From assembly GCF_021117275.1 (NCBI RefSeq), contig NZ_CP088245.1, positions 533,501-597,500 on the forward strand: a DNA stretch of 64,000 nucleotides, read 5' to 3'. Both the position numbers and the translations under genes were made by a program. The first letter of the stretch is position 1; each line of letters begins with the position of its first letter. A model generated the notes under the pieces. That model saw nothing but the letters and a program-made list of their open reading frames with translations, made no database searches and was not told where the DNA came from. Source of the DNA: Metabacillus sp. B2-18 (GTDB taxonomy: Bacteria; Bacillota; Bacilli; Bacillales; Bacillaceae). This document shows positions 26,239 through 37,165 of the stretch, piece by piece.

Positions 26239-27812
26239 CAGGCTGTCGAGAAACCTCGGCAGCCTATTATTTTGTCTGATTACTTTTACTTTTCACCGCG
26301 TTAATTTGGTATAATATATATAACAAATTGGGGATGGTGATATTTATGTTCAATACAAGAGAAAACACACAAAATGAAGTTGAATTTATAGTAATAGATG
26401 ACCTTGTTCCTGAAAATCATCTGCTTCGAAAAATAGATAAATATATAGATTTTTCATTCATTCTTGAAAAGGTAAAACCTTATTATTGTGAGGATAATGG
26501 ACGCCCTTCAATTGATCCTTTAGTTCTTTTTAAAATGATGTTTGTTGGCTATTTATATGGAATTCGCTCTGAGAGACAATTAGAAGAAGAAATTAAAATG
26601 AATATTGCTTATAGATGGTTTTTAGGATTGAAATTATCTGATCGAGTTCCTCATCATTCTACAATAAGTTGGAATCGTAGAACTCGTTATAAAGAAACAA
26701 ATATATTCCAAGAAATCTTTGATGAGATTGTCTTTCAGGCAATGGAACATCGTATGGTAGGAGGAAGAGTTCTCTTTACAGATTCTACTCATTTAAAAGC
26801 TAATGCGAATAAACACAAATTCACTAGAGAAACGGTTGAGGTTGAGACTAGAGATTATATTGAAGACTTAAATAAAGCTATTGAACAAGATCGTAAAGAA
26901 CATGGAAAAAAGCTCTGAAAGAAAGAGAGGAGGTGAAGGAAACTAAGGAAATACGTGTAAGTTCAACAGATCCTGAAAGTGGATTTATGTCTAGAGATAA
27001 CAAACAGGAAATGTTCTGTTACCTAGATCATCGAACGACAGACTTTAAATTCAATATTATAACTGATGCGTATGTTACACCAGGTAATGTCCATGATTCT
27101 GTTCCTTATTTATCAAGACTTGACCGTCAAATCGAGCGATTTGGTTTTAAAGTAGAAGCTTCAGCTTTGGATTCAGGATATCTAACTAGTGCTGTTTGTA
27201 AGGGATTATCGGATAGAAACATATTTGGAGTAATTGCTCATAGAAGATTTAAACCAACCAAAGGTTTGTTTCCTAAATGGAAATTTACATATGATAGAGA
27301 GAATGATCTATATATTTGTCCAAATAAGGATGAGTTAACTTATCGAACAACTACAAGAGAGGGATATCGAGAATATAAATCTGATCCCAAGAAATGTGCA
27401 ACATGTCCTCTACTCTCACAGTGTACAAGGTCGAAAAACAACCAAAAAGTAGTAACTCGACATGTTTGGGAAGATCATAAAGATCAAGTTAGATTAAATC
27501 GCCTTTCCCCATCTGGGAAAGAACTATATAAATTTAGAAAAGAAAAGGTAGAGCGAAGCTTTGCAGATTCAAAAGAATTGCATGGGCTTCGCTACTGCCG
27601 GTTACGGGGATTAAGGAATGCAAGTGAGCAGGTGCTTCTCACCGCTGCTTGCCAGAATATGAAAAAGATTGCCACACACCTAGCTAAGTTAAGCTAGGTG
27701 TGTGAGAAGCTTTTTCTTTTGGTTGGCTTAAGAAAATTATTACTATTTATAAAAACATTTTTAGAAAATAAAAAAGCCTGTAGAGAAAAACACCCACTTT
27801 CTCTACAAGCTG
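26239..27812 (+). mobile_element. IS1182-like insertion sequence (about 1.57 kb)
   Basis: Terminal inverted repeats CAGGCTGTCGAGAAA (left) and CAGCTTGTAGAGAAA (right, reverse strand) match at 12 of 15 positions. Each end also carries a subterminal hairpin (left 26241-26264; right about 27780-27808). It encloses one DDE transposase region and is flanked by a 22-bp direct repeat of a hairpin. Long, variable target duplications in palindromes are, as I recall, typical of the IS1182 family. Confidence 0.88.
26346..27697 (+). CDS. IS1182-family transposase, split by a -1 frameshift
   Basis: Part 1 (26346-26918) ends HGKKL and stops at TGA 26916. Part 2 continues in the -1 frame to 27697. Joined, they form one transposase: N-terminal DUF772-like helix region, first catalytic Asp in [15 protein letters not shown], second Asp in ALDSGYLTS, Glu in [15 protein letters not shown]. 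The switch coincides with A AAA AAG (26906-26912), in the correct phase for -1 slippage. Neither part alone holds the full DDE triad, so the IS is either frameshift-dependent or dead. Confidence 0.85.
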
Positions 27813-27834
27813 AGGCTGACAATAATGTCAGCCC
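27813..27834 (+). repeat. Right direct repeat flanking the IS
   Basis: Identical to 26217-26238; the second copy of the duplicated target hairpin. Confidence 0.8.
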
Positions 27835-27842
27835 CATTCAAG

Positions 27843-28004
27843 TTATGATCTTTTTCGGGTTTGTCTTTCTAGAATGATGAGGTCTTGGGTTTGTTGTGTT
27901 TCTCCATTAACTTGAGCATGCGAATGTTTTGGGTTAGCCCATGGTTGACTAAATGCATTAGAATACAAATTATCATAGAATTTTTTCTTTCGATTTGTAC
28001 CCAT
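27843..28004 (-). CDS. YpzG-like small protein (53 aa)
   Basis: ATG at 28004 behind GGAGGTG. The product MGTNRKKKFYDNLYSNAFSQ... continues with PWANPKHSHAQVNGETQQTQ and ends ERQTRKRS. The ANPKHxxxQVNGET motif resembles the YpzG family of small sporulation-associated proteins. Hydrophilic; no membrane segment. Lies beside sspK on the same strand. Confidence 0.7.
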   Translation of the reverse strand: MGTNRKKKFYDNLYSNAFSQPWANPKHSHAQVNGETQQTQDLIILERQTRKRS

Positions 28005-28043
28005 ATTACGTAGCACCTCCGCAAGTATTGTTAATGAGTTTTT

Positions 28044-28208
28044 TTATGAATAAGGATTTTCGCGTTGACCAGATGCTCTCATCCGTTCTTGTGGATGAGT
28101 ATTTATTGTGCCATTTGCTCGTTTAGATGCAAATTCAGCTTTTGCTCTTGGCTCGCCTTCAAACTTGTTGTTACTCATATTTGGAAATCCTTTTTCTTTG
28201 TTACGCAA
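28044..28208 (-). CDS. sspK: Small acid-soluble spore protein K
   Basis: 54 residues starting [20 protein letters not shown] and ending [11 protein letters not shown], matching the SspK/minor SASP family, with the same location relative to yfhH and yfhJ as in B. subtilis. Begins with TTG at 28208 behind GGAGGGG (a GTG lies one codon upstream). Expected in the forespore late in sporulation; I did not resolve a sigma-G promoter. Confidence 0.85.
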   Translation of the reverse strand: MRNKEKGFPNMSNNKFEGEPRAKAEFASKRANGTINTHPQERMRASGQRENPYS

Positions 28209-28318
28209 CACAATCCCCTCCATGTCATCATCAATAGCTTCATTAATTTAAGCGTATTTATAGTATGGACCTTGAATGTTTAATTATTAGTAGCGAATCC
28301 TACCTAGAGGTGATAATT

Positions 28319-28588
28319 ATGGAAGAATATTTTGAACGGTTAACAAATGAGTTATTAAGTAAAAACAATAGCCTTTCTTATGCACAAGCAAGAACATGGG
28401 TGGAACTGTTGTGGGAAGATTTTGAATCCACCCAAGCAAAGGCAGGAAGAACTTACAAAGGAAAAGAGATGACGGAACAGGTTGTTAGACAGTTAATTAC
28501 TCATTACGGTGACAAACTTCATGATTTTGTAGCAACTAATCCAAAATATAGTCACTTATTGAACAATGATGACTATTTAAAGCATTAA
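28319..28588 (+). CDS. yfhJ: YfhJ, WVELL-motif protein
   Basis: 89 residues from ATG 28319 behind AGAGGTGAT. It contains ARTWVELLWEDFESTQAKAGR, the signature of the WVELL/YfhJ family, and VVRQLITHYGDKLHDF. Helical and acidic, probably cytosolic, function unknown. Divergent from sspK. Confidence 0.88.
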   Translation: MEEYFERLTNELLSKNNSLSYAQARTWVELLWEDFESTQAKAGRTYKGKEMTEQVVRQLITHYGDKLHDFVATNPKYSHLLNNDDYLKH

Positions 28589-28707
28589 TTAAATCATCAT
28601 TTTCATTTTCGTAGAGTTTGTAATTATATTATTGTACAGTATGTTAAAAATGTTCGTTTTGATCTAGATGTTAAAAATTTACTCAATTAAACGTTTGTTT
28701 AAATTAG

Positions 28708-28732
28708 AAAGGCTGACACGAAATCAGCCTTT
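28708..28732. terminator. Terminator-like hairpin between yfhJ and yfhP
   Basis: AAAGGCTGA (28708-28716) / TCAGCCTTT (28724-28732). Lies between convergent genes, T-tract short on both sides. Confidence 0.6.
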
Positions 28733-28739
28733 CAAGCAT

Positions 28740-29726
28740 TTATTCAGGTATAAGCTCCAATTTTTTTCGTAATTTTTCTTCACTAAAAATCCAGCCTGTA
28801 TAGGAGCTCACGATATTTAAGTTTGTATCAAGTTGAACGATCGCAACAAAGGGATAATATCCTTTACTTCGATAGCGTAGATCAATAAATCTTACCTCAT
28901 AATGATCTGTAAATTCGTCAACCTCCCAACGATAAACAGGAGAAAAAGATAAAAAAGCTGAAATATTATCATCTTCTTCCGCAGCCTTTATCACTTCAGT
29001 TTGCGGAACAGGTACACGTTCAAATTCGTCTAAAATAATGATTTCTTCATTAACAGATCTGGCAACATGAAAGTGTTTATCTGTCATAATCGCAATATGC
29101 CACTGTCTGAACCTCATCGTGGGAGAAATAATGATTTGTTCTATATTCGGAATGAGTTTATGCAAACGATGGATAATATTTCTTTGCATGATAAAGCGGA
29201 CTAAATAATAACCAATCAATATGCCATAAACAGTAAGAAAGGTGTAACCTGGATGACCACCTAACACCCAAATAATAATTCCAACTACATGTGTAAAAAA
29301 GATAAAAGGATCAAATGTATTGATAATGCCAAGCGCAATCCACTTTTTTGAAAATGGACGGAGTGCTTGTGTTCCGTACGCATTAAAAATATCCACAAAA
29401 ACGTGCAGAACAATAGCAAGTAAAGTCCAAAGGTACAAATGAAGTAAATTACTTTCAGGTATAAAAATTGTTAATATTCCTGTAATTAAAAATGACCATA
29501 GAACAATAGCAGGAATAGAGTGGGTAATTCCTCTATGATTTCTTATATATTTTGCATTGTTCCTTAGCTTTAATATTGTATCAAGATCAGGAGCTTGTGA
29601 TCCGATAATTGTTCCGAACATAACAGCTTGTGCAGTTGGATTATCAATGCCAACTGCGGGATCAAGAGTGGCTAAACCACCTAATGCTATTCCCATAACC
29701 ACATGTGTTCCTGTATCCAAAGTCAT
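28740..29726 (-). CDS. yfhP: YfhP, membrane-bound metal-dependent hydrolase family (YdjM-like)
   Basis: 328 residues. The N-terminal region has several membrane segments carrying the family residues DTGTHVVMG (about 3-11), NHRGITHS and HVFVDIFNAYGTQALRPF, whose His/Asp are the supposed metal site. The C-terminal ~150 residues are soluble. ATG 29726 follows AAGGAGGT. In B. subtilis YfhP lies beside mutY, as here, and is reported as a regulator connected with secondary metabolism; the role here is unproven. Confidence 0.88.
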   Translation of the reverse strand: MTLDTGTHVVMGIALGGLATLDPAVGIDNPTAQAVMFGTIIGSQAPDLDTILKLRNNAKYIRNHRGITHSIPAIVLWSFLITGILTIFIPESNLLHLYLWTLLAIVLHVFVDIFNAYGTQALRPFSKKWIALGIINTFDPFIFFTHVVGIIIWVLGGHPGYTFLTVYGILIGYYLVRFIMQRNIIHRLHKLIPNIEQIIISPTMRFRQWHIAIMTDKHFHVARSVNEEIIILDEFERVPVPQTEVIKAAEEDDNISAFLSFSPVYRWEVDEFTDHYEVRFIDLRYRSKGYYPFVAIVQLDTNLNIVSSYTGWIFSEEKLRKKLELIPE

Positions 29727-29963
29727 GTACCTCCTTGTTATGGCTCAAGAGGAAAATCTCTTTTGGGAGAAGAATCCTTAAAGATTTCATTGAATTTATA
29801 TGTGAAAATATTGTCCAATGTGAATAAATCTCTTGATTTTTTAAATTGTTATATAATAATAAGTCGTGTCCTACTTTTAGAGATGAGTGTCTCTAATTAA
29901 ATGATATCTTAATATTATCTTTTCCCGATTAACCTGTAATTTAACATCCGGAGGAAAAATCTA

Positions 29964-31064
29964 ATGATAAATGAACTAAATAATAAATTGATCGATTTTT
30001 CAATTCAAGATTTCCAACAAGATTTAATTGCCTGGTATTTAGCTGAAAAAAGGGATTTACCTTGGCGTAAAGACCAGGATCCATATAAAATTTGGGTGTC
30101 CGAGATTATGCTTCAGCAAACAAGAGTTGATACTGTTATTCCATATTTTAATGCATTTGTAGATAAATTTCCCACAATAGAAGCATTAGCTGCTGCAAAT
30201 GAGGAAGAAGTATTAAAAGCCTGGGAAGGACTTGGATACTATTCAAGGGTTAGAAATCTTCATGCAGCTGTTAAAGAAGTGAATGAATCTTATTCGGGTA
30301 TTGTCCCTAATACTCCTGAAGAAATTTCTAAGCTGAAGGGAGTAGGTCCTTATACAAAAGGAGCGATTCTTAGTATTGCTTATAATATTCCGGAACCAGC
30401 TGTCGACGGTAATGTGATGAGGGTTTTCTCGAGAATTTTATCCATTTGGGATGATATTGCAAAACCGAAAACAAGGAAGATTTTTGAAGAGACAACTTAT
30501 CAGATAATATCAAAGGAAGATCCCTCATCATTCAACCAAGCAGTGATGGAGCTGGGTGCACTAATCTGCACACCTACTTCCCCTTCATGTCTTTTATGTC
30601 CTGTTAGGGAACATTGCTCTGCTTTTGAAGAAGGGGTTCAAGCTGAGCTCCCGATTAAAAGTAAGAAAAAGAAACCAAAACCGCTTCAAATGGCGGCAGC
30701 TGTTTTATATGATCAGGATAGAAGATTGTATATTCATAAAAGACCATCTACAGGCTTGTTAGCCAACCTTTGGGAATATCCTAATATGGAAGTTCAACAA
30801 GAAGCAGGTAACACTTATAGGAAGCAGCTCCAAGAGTTTTTACTTTCAACTTATGGTGCAGATGTTGAACTTTTAGAGTTATCCGGTACTGTAGAACATG
30901 TTTTTTCACATTTAATTTGGAATATATCTATTTTTATTGGTGAAGTAAACAACATTCCAAATGATCAACTTATTGCTGTAACAGAAAAAGAGCTAGAAAA
31001 GTACGCCTTTCCTGTATCACATCAAAAAATATATAAAATATACCTTGGGTCTGACAAATCTTAG
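29964..31064 (+). CDS. mutY: MutY, A/G-specific adenine glycosylase
   Basis: 366 residues. Helix-hairpin-helix [10 protein letters not shown] (124-133), catalytic Glu47 ([10 protein letters not shown]) and Asp148 (AVDGNVMR), and the 4Fe-4S ligands Cys202-X6-Cys209-X2-Cys212-X5-Cys218. A Nudix-like C-terminal domain for 8-oxoG recognition follows. Removes adenine mispaired with 8-oxoguanine. CGGAGG precedes the ATG. The stop codon lies inside the terminator hairpin. Confidence 0.96.
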   Translation: MINELNNKLIDFSIQDFQQDLIAWYLAEKRDLPWRKDQDPYKIWVSEIMLQQTRVDTVIPYFNAFVDKFPTIEALAAANEEEVLKAWEGLGYYSRVRNLHAAVKEVNESYSGIVPNTPEEISKLKGVGPYTKGAILSIAYNIPEPAVDGNVMRVFSRILSIWDDIAKPKTRKIFEETTYQIISKEDPSSFNQAVMELGALICTPTSPSCLLCPVREHCSAFEEGVQAELPIKSKKKKPKPLQMAAAVLYDQDRRLYIHKRPSTGLLANLWEYPNMEVQQEAGNTYRKQLQEFLLSTYGADVELLELSGTVEHVFSHLIWNISIFIGEVNNIPNDQLIAVTEKELEKYAFPVSHQKIYKIYLGSDKS

Positions 31065-31083
31065 TCAGACCCAAAGGTTTTAA
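31045..31083. terminator. Terminator of mutY (and facing yfhS)
   Basis: TTGGGTCTGAC (31045-31055) pairs with GTCAGACCCAA (31064-31074), followed by AGGTTTTAA. It overlaps the end of mutY; convergent yfhS ends just beyond it. Confidence 0.8.
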
Positions 31084-31304
31084 TCATATTGAACTCTAGT
31101 TCCATGAGTATAATCAGCTTCATTTCTTTTTAAGCCGCCACGAGCTTCAATTTCTTCAATAATTTCACGGTGAATGGTTTGTCCTTCAACATTAAGATAA
31201 GGAACCATTTGTTGAAGAGAGTGGTGGAAGTGGGCAAGTTCTTCTTTTTTCCACTCTTTCTTTGACATCATCGATAATTCAGTCATATCACGACCAACAT
31301 ACAT
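31080..31304 (-). CDS. yfhS: YfhS-like small protein
   Basis: 74 residues starting MYVGRDMTELSMMSKKEWKK and ending THGTRVQYD; same length, strand and location (between mutY and fabL) as B. subtilis YfhS. ATG behind AGGAGGAT. Acidic, helical; in B. subtilis linked to sporulation, mechanism unknown. Confidence 0.82.
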   Translation of the reverse strand: MYVGRDMTELSMMSKKEWKKEELAHFHHSLQQMVPYLNVEGQTIHREIIEEIEARGGLKRNEADYTHGTRVQYD

Positions 31305-31421
31305 AAAACATCCTCCTCTAAATGACGAGATGTGTTCTTTTTCATCAAGACTTCTATCTCATAGAAGTTTCATTATATTATCTGATACAATAATAACATC
31401 TATTCGATTGTTTAATTTTAA

Positions 31422-32189
<768 letters not shown>

Positions 32190-32311
32190 GCTGAAACGTG
32201 AGCACTAAAGGCTTAGAGTCTCAATAAAAATTTAATTTAAATTTTTTTTAAAATATGTTGGATATTAAATTCACCTCTAGGACAATCTATATTTCGTGGA
32301 GGTGATATCGA

Positions 32312-32512
32312 ATGGCACAGAACAATTTCCAAACTGGTAAAACAGCATCAGGGACTAACATCCAACATGTAAAACAACAAAACGCTCAAAGTGCTCAAGG
32401 TAGCCAAGCTGGTGCAGGTCAATTTGGTACTGAATTTGCGAGCGAAACTAACGTACAACAAGTTAAACAACAAAACCAACAAGCTGAAGCTAACAAAAAC
32501 CAAAATTCTTAA
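32312..32512 (+). CDS. sspE: Gamma-type small acid-soluble spore protein
   Basis: 66 residues, Gln/Asn/Ala-rich, with the gamma-SASP repeat: NIQHVKQQNAQ and EFASETNVQQVKQQNQQAEA, the second containing the GPR protease site (EFASE). Shorter than the 84 residues of B. subtilis SspE. Amino-acid store for germination. GGAGGTGAT lies before the ATG. A weak sigma-G-like promoter (GGATAT...CAATCTATA) lies at about 32258-32291. Confidence 0.93.
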   Translation: MAQNNFQTGKTASGTNIQHVKQQNAQSAQGSQAGAGQFGTEFASETNVQQVKQQNQQAEANKNQNS

Positions 32513-32526
32513 TTAGCTAAAGCTCT

Positions 32527-32567
32527 AAGACACCTTTCCCACAGCGTGGAGAGGTGTCTTTTCTTTT
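32527..32567 (+). terminator. Terminator of sspE
   Basis: AAGACACCTTTCC...GGAGAGGTGTCTT stem followed by TTCTTTT. Confidence 0.88.
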
Positions 32568-32723
32568 GTGCTTAAGCTTGGGCGGTTTCGAATCATCGGA
32601 GATATTTTTCTAAAACGACAAAAGTTTCGGTTCCTCTACATAACTAGTCAAAGGATCAAAAAAATTTATGAAGAATTTAATATACAAAAGTGATTATGAA
32701 TCTCTATTGAAAGGAGAATAAAC

Positions 32724-32978
32724 ATGAATTTTGATCAACTAGTAGGTGAGCAATTAAAAACCATGGATAAATTATTATACCTACAGTCAGAAATTGAAAG
32801 ATGTCAGGATATAAAAACTCAACTGGCTGCCCTACAAGACGAAGCTAAACTCCAATCCATTCATGATGAAATCGCACAAATGAAAGAAGAATTAAATAAA
32901 ATTCAACAAGTCTTTGAAAGACAAACAGAAGAGGTTATTCAGTCTTACGAAGATCAGAAGTTTGAGACTGTTTCATGA
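32724..32978 (+). CDS. ygaB: YgaB family coiled-coil protein
   Basis: 84 residues, almost entirely heptad-patterned coiled coil (LYLQSEIERCQDI, IAQMKEELNKIQQVFERQTEEV). Location between sspE and ygaC and its length match YgaB. AAAGGAG precedes the ATG. Function unknown. Confidence 0.85.
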   Translation: MNFDQLVGEQLKTMDKLLYLQSEIERCQDIKTQLAALQDEAKLQSIHDEIAQMKEELNKIQQVFERQTEEVIQSYEDQKFETVS

Positions 32979-33129
32979 AACATTTTCAATAAAATAATTA
33001 ACTCCGATTCCGGCATTTATTTATGCTGGATTTTTTATTGCTTCTGGAGAAAAGTAAGTTCAATAGCAGGAGTGGAGCGGAGTGTTTAGATGTTAGGGTG
33101 AATGAGTGACAATATGAAGACAAAAAGAA

Positions 33130-33284
33130 AGTGGAATGTCGTTCATCGGTGTATGAACGACAAAACGAAGGAGGAAAAGAAAGAGGAATGTCGTTCATTG
33201 GGTGTATGAACGACAAAACGAAGGAGGAAAAGAAGTGGAATGTCGTTCATCAAGTATATGAACAACAAAACCCTCGAATATGAA
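33130..33284 (+). repeat. 52-bp tandem repeat with internal palindromes, three copies
   Basis: TGTCGTTCAT recurs at 33137, 33189 and 33241 (period 52), each followed after 6-7 nt by ATGAACGACA (ATGAACAACA in copy 3), then AAAACGAAGGAGGAAAAGAA. Each copy forms a 10-bp hairpin whose loop varies. The rest of the ygaB-ygaC gap (32979-33482) shows no gene. Confidence 0.75.
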
Positions 33285-33482
33285 CTAGCCTTATTATAAA
33301 AAATAGCTTCCCAATCGCCCTTATCATATAATTCTAACCTGCAAAACAGTATATAACCTTACAGTTATAACACTTTTATTTTCTTTTTTCCCTGACAAAC
33401 GTTATAATGAAAGGAACTATATAAGGTGAAGACGTTGTGAAATAGATTTCACGAAGCAACCAATCGAAAGAAGGGGAGAAAA

Positions 33483-34013
33483 GTGGGCTTTCCCAGGGAA
33501 GGAGACAAAATTCAAATTCATAGTTATAAACATAATGGCTACATTCATAGAGTCTGGGAAGAATCAACTGTATTGAAGGGTTCTCAGCACTGTATTATTG
33601 GTGGGAACGACAGAACTATTGTTACGGAATCAGACGGTAGAACATGGGTGACAAGAGAGCCGGCGATCTGCTATTTTCATGCCAGACATTGGTTTAATAT
33701 TATAGGTATGCTTAGAGAAGATGGAGTATATTATTACTGTAATATTAGTTCGCCTTTTGTATGGGATGATGAAGCATTAAAGTATATTGACTATGATCTT
33801 GATGTGAAGGTTTATCCAGATATGACATATACAATTTTGGATGAAGATGAATATGAGCTGCATAGTAAGCTAATGAATTATCCAGAAGTTATTGATCTCA
33901 TCTTAAGAAAAAACCTCGAAACATTACTTCGTTGGATTCGACAGAAAAAAGGTCCATTTGCACCTGAATTTATTGACGAGTGGTATGAACGATATTTAAC
34001 ATACGTAAAATAG
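33483..34013 (+). CDS. ygaC: YgaC, DUF402 nucleoside tri-/diphosphatase
   Basis: 176 residues, the same length as B. subtilis YgaC and very similar throughout: [83 protein letters not shown]. The DUF402 barrel with its acidic residues binds divalent cations and nucleotides; homologues hydrolyse NTP/NDP. GTG start at 33483 behind AAGGGGAG. Confidence 0.9.
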   Translation: MGFPREGDKIQIHSYKHNGYIHRVWEESTVLKGSQHCIIGGNDRTIVTESDGRTWVTREPAICYFHARHWFNIIGMLREDGVYYYCNISSPFVWDDEALKYIDYDLDVKVYPDMTYTILDEDEYELHSKLMNYPEVIDLILRKNLETLLRWIRQKKGPFAPEFIDEWYERYLTYVK

Positions 34014-34174
34014 TAAATGTAATAAGGGTGACTCATGGGGTCAGCCTTTTTAATTATTGTAAAACGATTCATATTGAGCTGGACGAAAGAGTATCAATGC
34101 AAGTAAGACTTACTATGACCAGCTTTAGTTCGTGAACCGAATGTTTGGCGTTAGATTAGAAACGGGGGATTTTT

Positions 34175-35893
34175 TTGGGGGTAGTTAAACGATACTTGGC
34201 TTTTGTAAAGCCTTATCGTCTACAAATTATAGGGACGATTATTATTGGAGTTATTAAGTTTTCTATTCCGTTATTATTGCCGCTGTTAATTAGGCATGTT
34301 GTGGATAATATCATTGGCGGAAACGGCACAGAAGCAGAAAAAACAAAAGAATTATTAACCATTATGGGCTTTATGTTTGTTTTATTTGTTGTCATTCGTC
34401 CACCTGTCGAGTACTATCGGCAATACTTTGCACAATGGACAGCAAGTAAAATTTTGTATGATATAAGAGATCAACTTTTCACTCATCTACAAAAATTAAG
34501 CTTGCGATATTATGCCAATACAAGAGCTGGAGAAATTATCTCACGTGTTATAAATGATGTAGAACAAACAAAGAATTTCGTCATAACAGGTCTGATGAAT
34601 GTTTGGCTTGATGTTGTGACGATCATTATTGCCGTTGGGATTATGTTTTCAATGAATGTAAAACTTACATTAGTTTCAATTGTTCTTTTTCCACTTTATG
34701 GTTTGTCTGTTAAATACTTTTACGGAAGATTACGACACTTAACAAGAGTTCGCTCACAGGCTCTTGCAGAAGTTCAGGGTATGCCTGTTATTCGCAGCTT
34801 TGCTACGGAGGAATTTGAGCAGAAGCAGTTCGCGAAGGAAAATGCAAATTTTCTAGAAAAAGCTCTTACCCATACTAGCTGGAATGCCAAAACCTTTTCC
34901 GTAGTTAACACGTTAACTGATATTGCACCGTTAATTGTTATCACTTTTGCCGGGTATCAAGTTATTCAAGGGCAATTAACAATAGGTACAATGGTTGCGT
35001 TTATCGCTTATATTGAACAACTATATAATCCGTTGCGTAGACTAATTAATTCTTCAACCACTTTAACACAGGCCTTTGCCTCTATGGATCGCGTGTTTGA
35101 ATTTATTGATGTTCCATATGAAGTGGTAGATAAACCAGATGCTAAAAAGGCTGATGGAGTTAAAGGAGAAATTGAGTTTCAGGACATATCCTTCCGCTAT
35201 CAGGAGGATGAAGCGCTTATTATCGAAGGGTTATCTTTGAAGGTGAAAAAAGGTGAAACTCTTGCACTAGTTGGGATGAGTGGAGGAGGTAAATCAACTC
35301 TTGTTAGCTTACTTCCACGTTTTTATGATGTTACAGGTGGAAGAATTTTACTTGATGGAATTGATATTAGAGATTATGAAGCGCAAAGTCTCAGAGAACA
35401 AATTGGGATGGTGCTTCAAGATACATTCTTGTTTAGTAATACTGTGAGAGAGAATATTCTTATCGGTAAGCCTGGGGCATCTGAAGAGGAGATCGTTGCA
35501 GCAGCGAAAGCAGCCAATGCACATGACTTTATTACAAAGTTACCAAAAGGATATGATACTAAAGTTGGTGAAAGAGGAGTTAAATTATCAGGTGGACAAA
35601 AACAGAGGGTATCCATTGCGAGGGTGTTTTTGAAAAATCCACCAATACTTATTTTAGATGAAGCTACCTCAGCGCTTGATTTAGAAAGTGAGCATCTTAT
35701 TCAAGAAGCACTTGAGAACCTTGCAAAAGAACGCACAACCTTTATTGTCGCTCATCGCCTGTCAACAATCACTCATTCTGACAAAATTGTCGTGATTGAG
35801 GATGGTAACGTGTTAGAAGAAGGAACACATCAAGAGTTGATGGATAAGCAAAGTCATTACTATAAATTATTTCAAATACAGCAATTAGATTAG
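34175..35893 (+). CDS. ygaD: YgaD, ABC exporter with fused membrane and ATPase domains
   Basis: 572 residues. Six-helix transmembrane domain (about 1-310) with the coupling-helix region, then an ATPase domain: Walker [10 protein letters not shown] (about 367-375), Q-loop LQDTFLFS, signature LSGGQKQR, Walker [10 protein letters not shown]-loop AHRLST. A half-size multidrug/lipid-type exporter, expected to dimerise. It begins with TTG at 34175, 7 nt after GGGGGAT. Same position as ygaD in B. subtilis. Substrate unknown. Confidence 0.92.
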   Translation: MGVVKRYLAFVKPYRLQIIGTIIIGVIKFSIPLLLPLLIRHVVDNIIGGNGTEAEKTKELLTIMGFMFVLFVVIRPPVEYYRQYFAQWTASKILYDIRDQLFTHLQKLSLRYYANTRAGEIISRVINDVEQTKNFVITGLMNVWLDVVTIIIAVGIMFSMNVKLTLVSIVLFPLYGLSVKYFYGRLRHLTRVRSQALAEVQGMPVIRSFATEEFEQKQFAKENANFLEKALTHTSWNAKTFSVVNTLTDIAPLIVITFAGYQVIQGQLTIGTMVAFIAYIEQLYNPLRRLINSSTTLTQAFASMDRVFEFIDVPYEVVDKPDAKKADGVKGEIEFQDISFRYQEDEALIIEGLSLKVKKGETLALVGMSGGGKSTLVSLLPRFYDVTGGRILLDGIDIRDYEAQSLREQIGMVLQDTFLFSNTVRENILIGKPGASEEEIVAAAKAANAHDFITKLPKGYDTKVGERGVKLSGGQKQRVSIARVFLKNPPILILDEATSALDLESEHLIQEALENLAKERTTFIVAHRLSTITHSDKIVVIEDGNVLEEGTHQELMDKQSHYYKLFQIQQLD

Positions 35894-35894
35894 T

Positions 35895-35932
35895 GAAAGC
35901 ACAATCTTCTTATGGAGATTGTGCTTTTATAT
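35895..35932 (+). terminator. Terminator of ygaD
   Basis: AAAGCACAATCT / AGATTGTGCTTTT stem followed by TATATTTT. Confidence 0.88.
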
Positions 35933-35941
35933 TTTCATAAC

Positions 35942-35972
35942 AAAAAATAGGGTCAGCATCTGCTAAACCCTA
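35942..35972 (-). terminator. Terminator of ygaE (minus strand)
   Basis: On the minus strand TAGGGT...ACCCTA forms a stem that includes the ygaE stop codon, followed by TTTTTTG. Confidence 0.7.
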
Positions 35973-37037
35973 CTCTTCTGATAATTTAATTTCATTGTCT
36001 TGCTTATGATAGCTGTGGAAGCTGTAGATGAGCGTATCTAAGTGTTCAAGCTGTTCGCTATAATCAATGATCGTCGAAACGAGTGGTAATAGATGAAAAA
36101 AGTAAGTAGAATTTTGATCTTGTTGAAGTTCCATATAAGCATCCATTAAATGTTGTTTATTAAATTTATCTTCTTCTAACAACTCAGTTGATTGAATTGT
36201 TTTTGTTTTTCCGATAAAACGAAGTAATGCTTCTTCGTGAACATACAACAAATGATCCAATTCTTTAACAAGGACCTTTTGAAAGTGCTCGGGCATATGA
36301 TGGAGATCATTTTCAAAACGGTGTAGTTTCTTCAAGGTATCTAAAGCTCTATTTGTTGTGACAATCATCTGGCGGAATAGCACAAGCTTTCTTGATTTAG
36401 AGTAGGTTTCTCTTTTAAAATAGTTTCGCTCTTCTTTATAATTTAAATAAAGCTGATCAAGCTTTATCATTTGCTCTTTAAATTTTTCGATATCGTCTTT
36501 TAGTACATTATGTTCTGAAGCATGACGTAAATTCACTCTAATCCATTTAATGATGTCCTCTGTATTAGATGTGACAAGGTTGTAAAGCTTTGTTTCATAT
36601 TTAGGCGGAATAAATACTAGATTCACAATAAAAGCAGCCAATACTCCGAGCATTACAGTAAAAAAGCGAATGGATGCTATTTCAATGAAATCTTCACCAG
36701 GGCTTTCTAAAATCGCGATAACAGTAACAAGAGAAACAGGTATTGTGCTTTCAATCTTTAGTTTTAAATTTATTGCGATAACAATGATTGCTGTTAGTCC
36801 GATAACAAATGGATGGGAACCAAAAATTAAACCGAATCCAATTGCTAACGCTGCGCCGATAACATTTGCTTGAACTTGCTCAATAATAGATAAATAAGAA
36901 CGATAAATTGTCGGCTGTATCGCGAATATAGCGGAAATACCGGCAAAGGCCGGAGATGGCAACTGTAGGACAGTTGCTAAAAATAATGCAAGTGTAATAG
37001 CGATCCCTGTTTTTAGGATACGGGCACCTAGTTTCAT
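35970..37037 (-). CDS. ygaE: YgaE, aromatic acid exporter family (FUSC-like) membrane protein
   Basis: 355 residues. The first ~150 residues form about six membrane helices (LGARILKTGIAITLALFLAT, AGISAIFAIQPTIYRSYLSI, VIGAALAIGFGLIFGSHPF), then a long helical cytoplasmic domain rich in charged residues. This is the ArAE_1/YgaE arrangement. Possibly exports aromatic acids; no direct evidence. Its 5' end lies 112 nt from position 37150; its ribosome site is AAAGGAATG-like. Confidence 0.85.
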   Translation of the reverse strand: MKLGARILKTGIAITLALFLATVLQLPSPAFAGISAIFAIQPTIYRSYLSIIEQVQANVIGAALAIGFGLIFGSHPFVIGLTAIIVIAINLKLKIESTIPVSLVTVIAILESPGEDFIEIASIRFFTVMLGVLAAFIVNLVFIPPKYETKLYNLVTSNTEDIIKWIRVNLRHASEHNVLKDDIEKFKEQMIKLDQLYLNYKEERNYFKRETYSKSRKLVLFRQMIVTTNRALDTLKKLHRFENDLHHMPEHFQKVLVKELDHLLYVHEEALLRFIGKTKTIQSTELLEEDKFNKQHLMDAYMELQQDQNSTYFFHLLPLVSTIIDYSEQLEHLDTLIYSFHSYHKQDNEIKLSEE

Positions 37038-37165
37038 GTATGTTTAGTGACATTCCTTTCTTGAACTTAATCAATATCGTACTATACAGCGATTTAGTGC
37101 TATTTACAAGATGCACTTTCCCTTTTTTACATAAATTTAAAACGTTCATCTATTCTGAAAAATGG

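Noticed and set aside
33130..33284. CRISPR array (also considered for 45350-45775)
   Set aside because: Repeats are tandem without unique spacers of constant size, there are no cas genes, and the units are internally palindromic.
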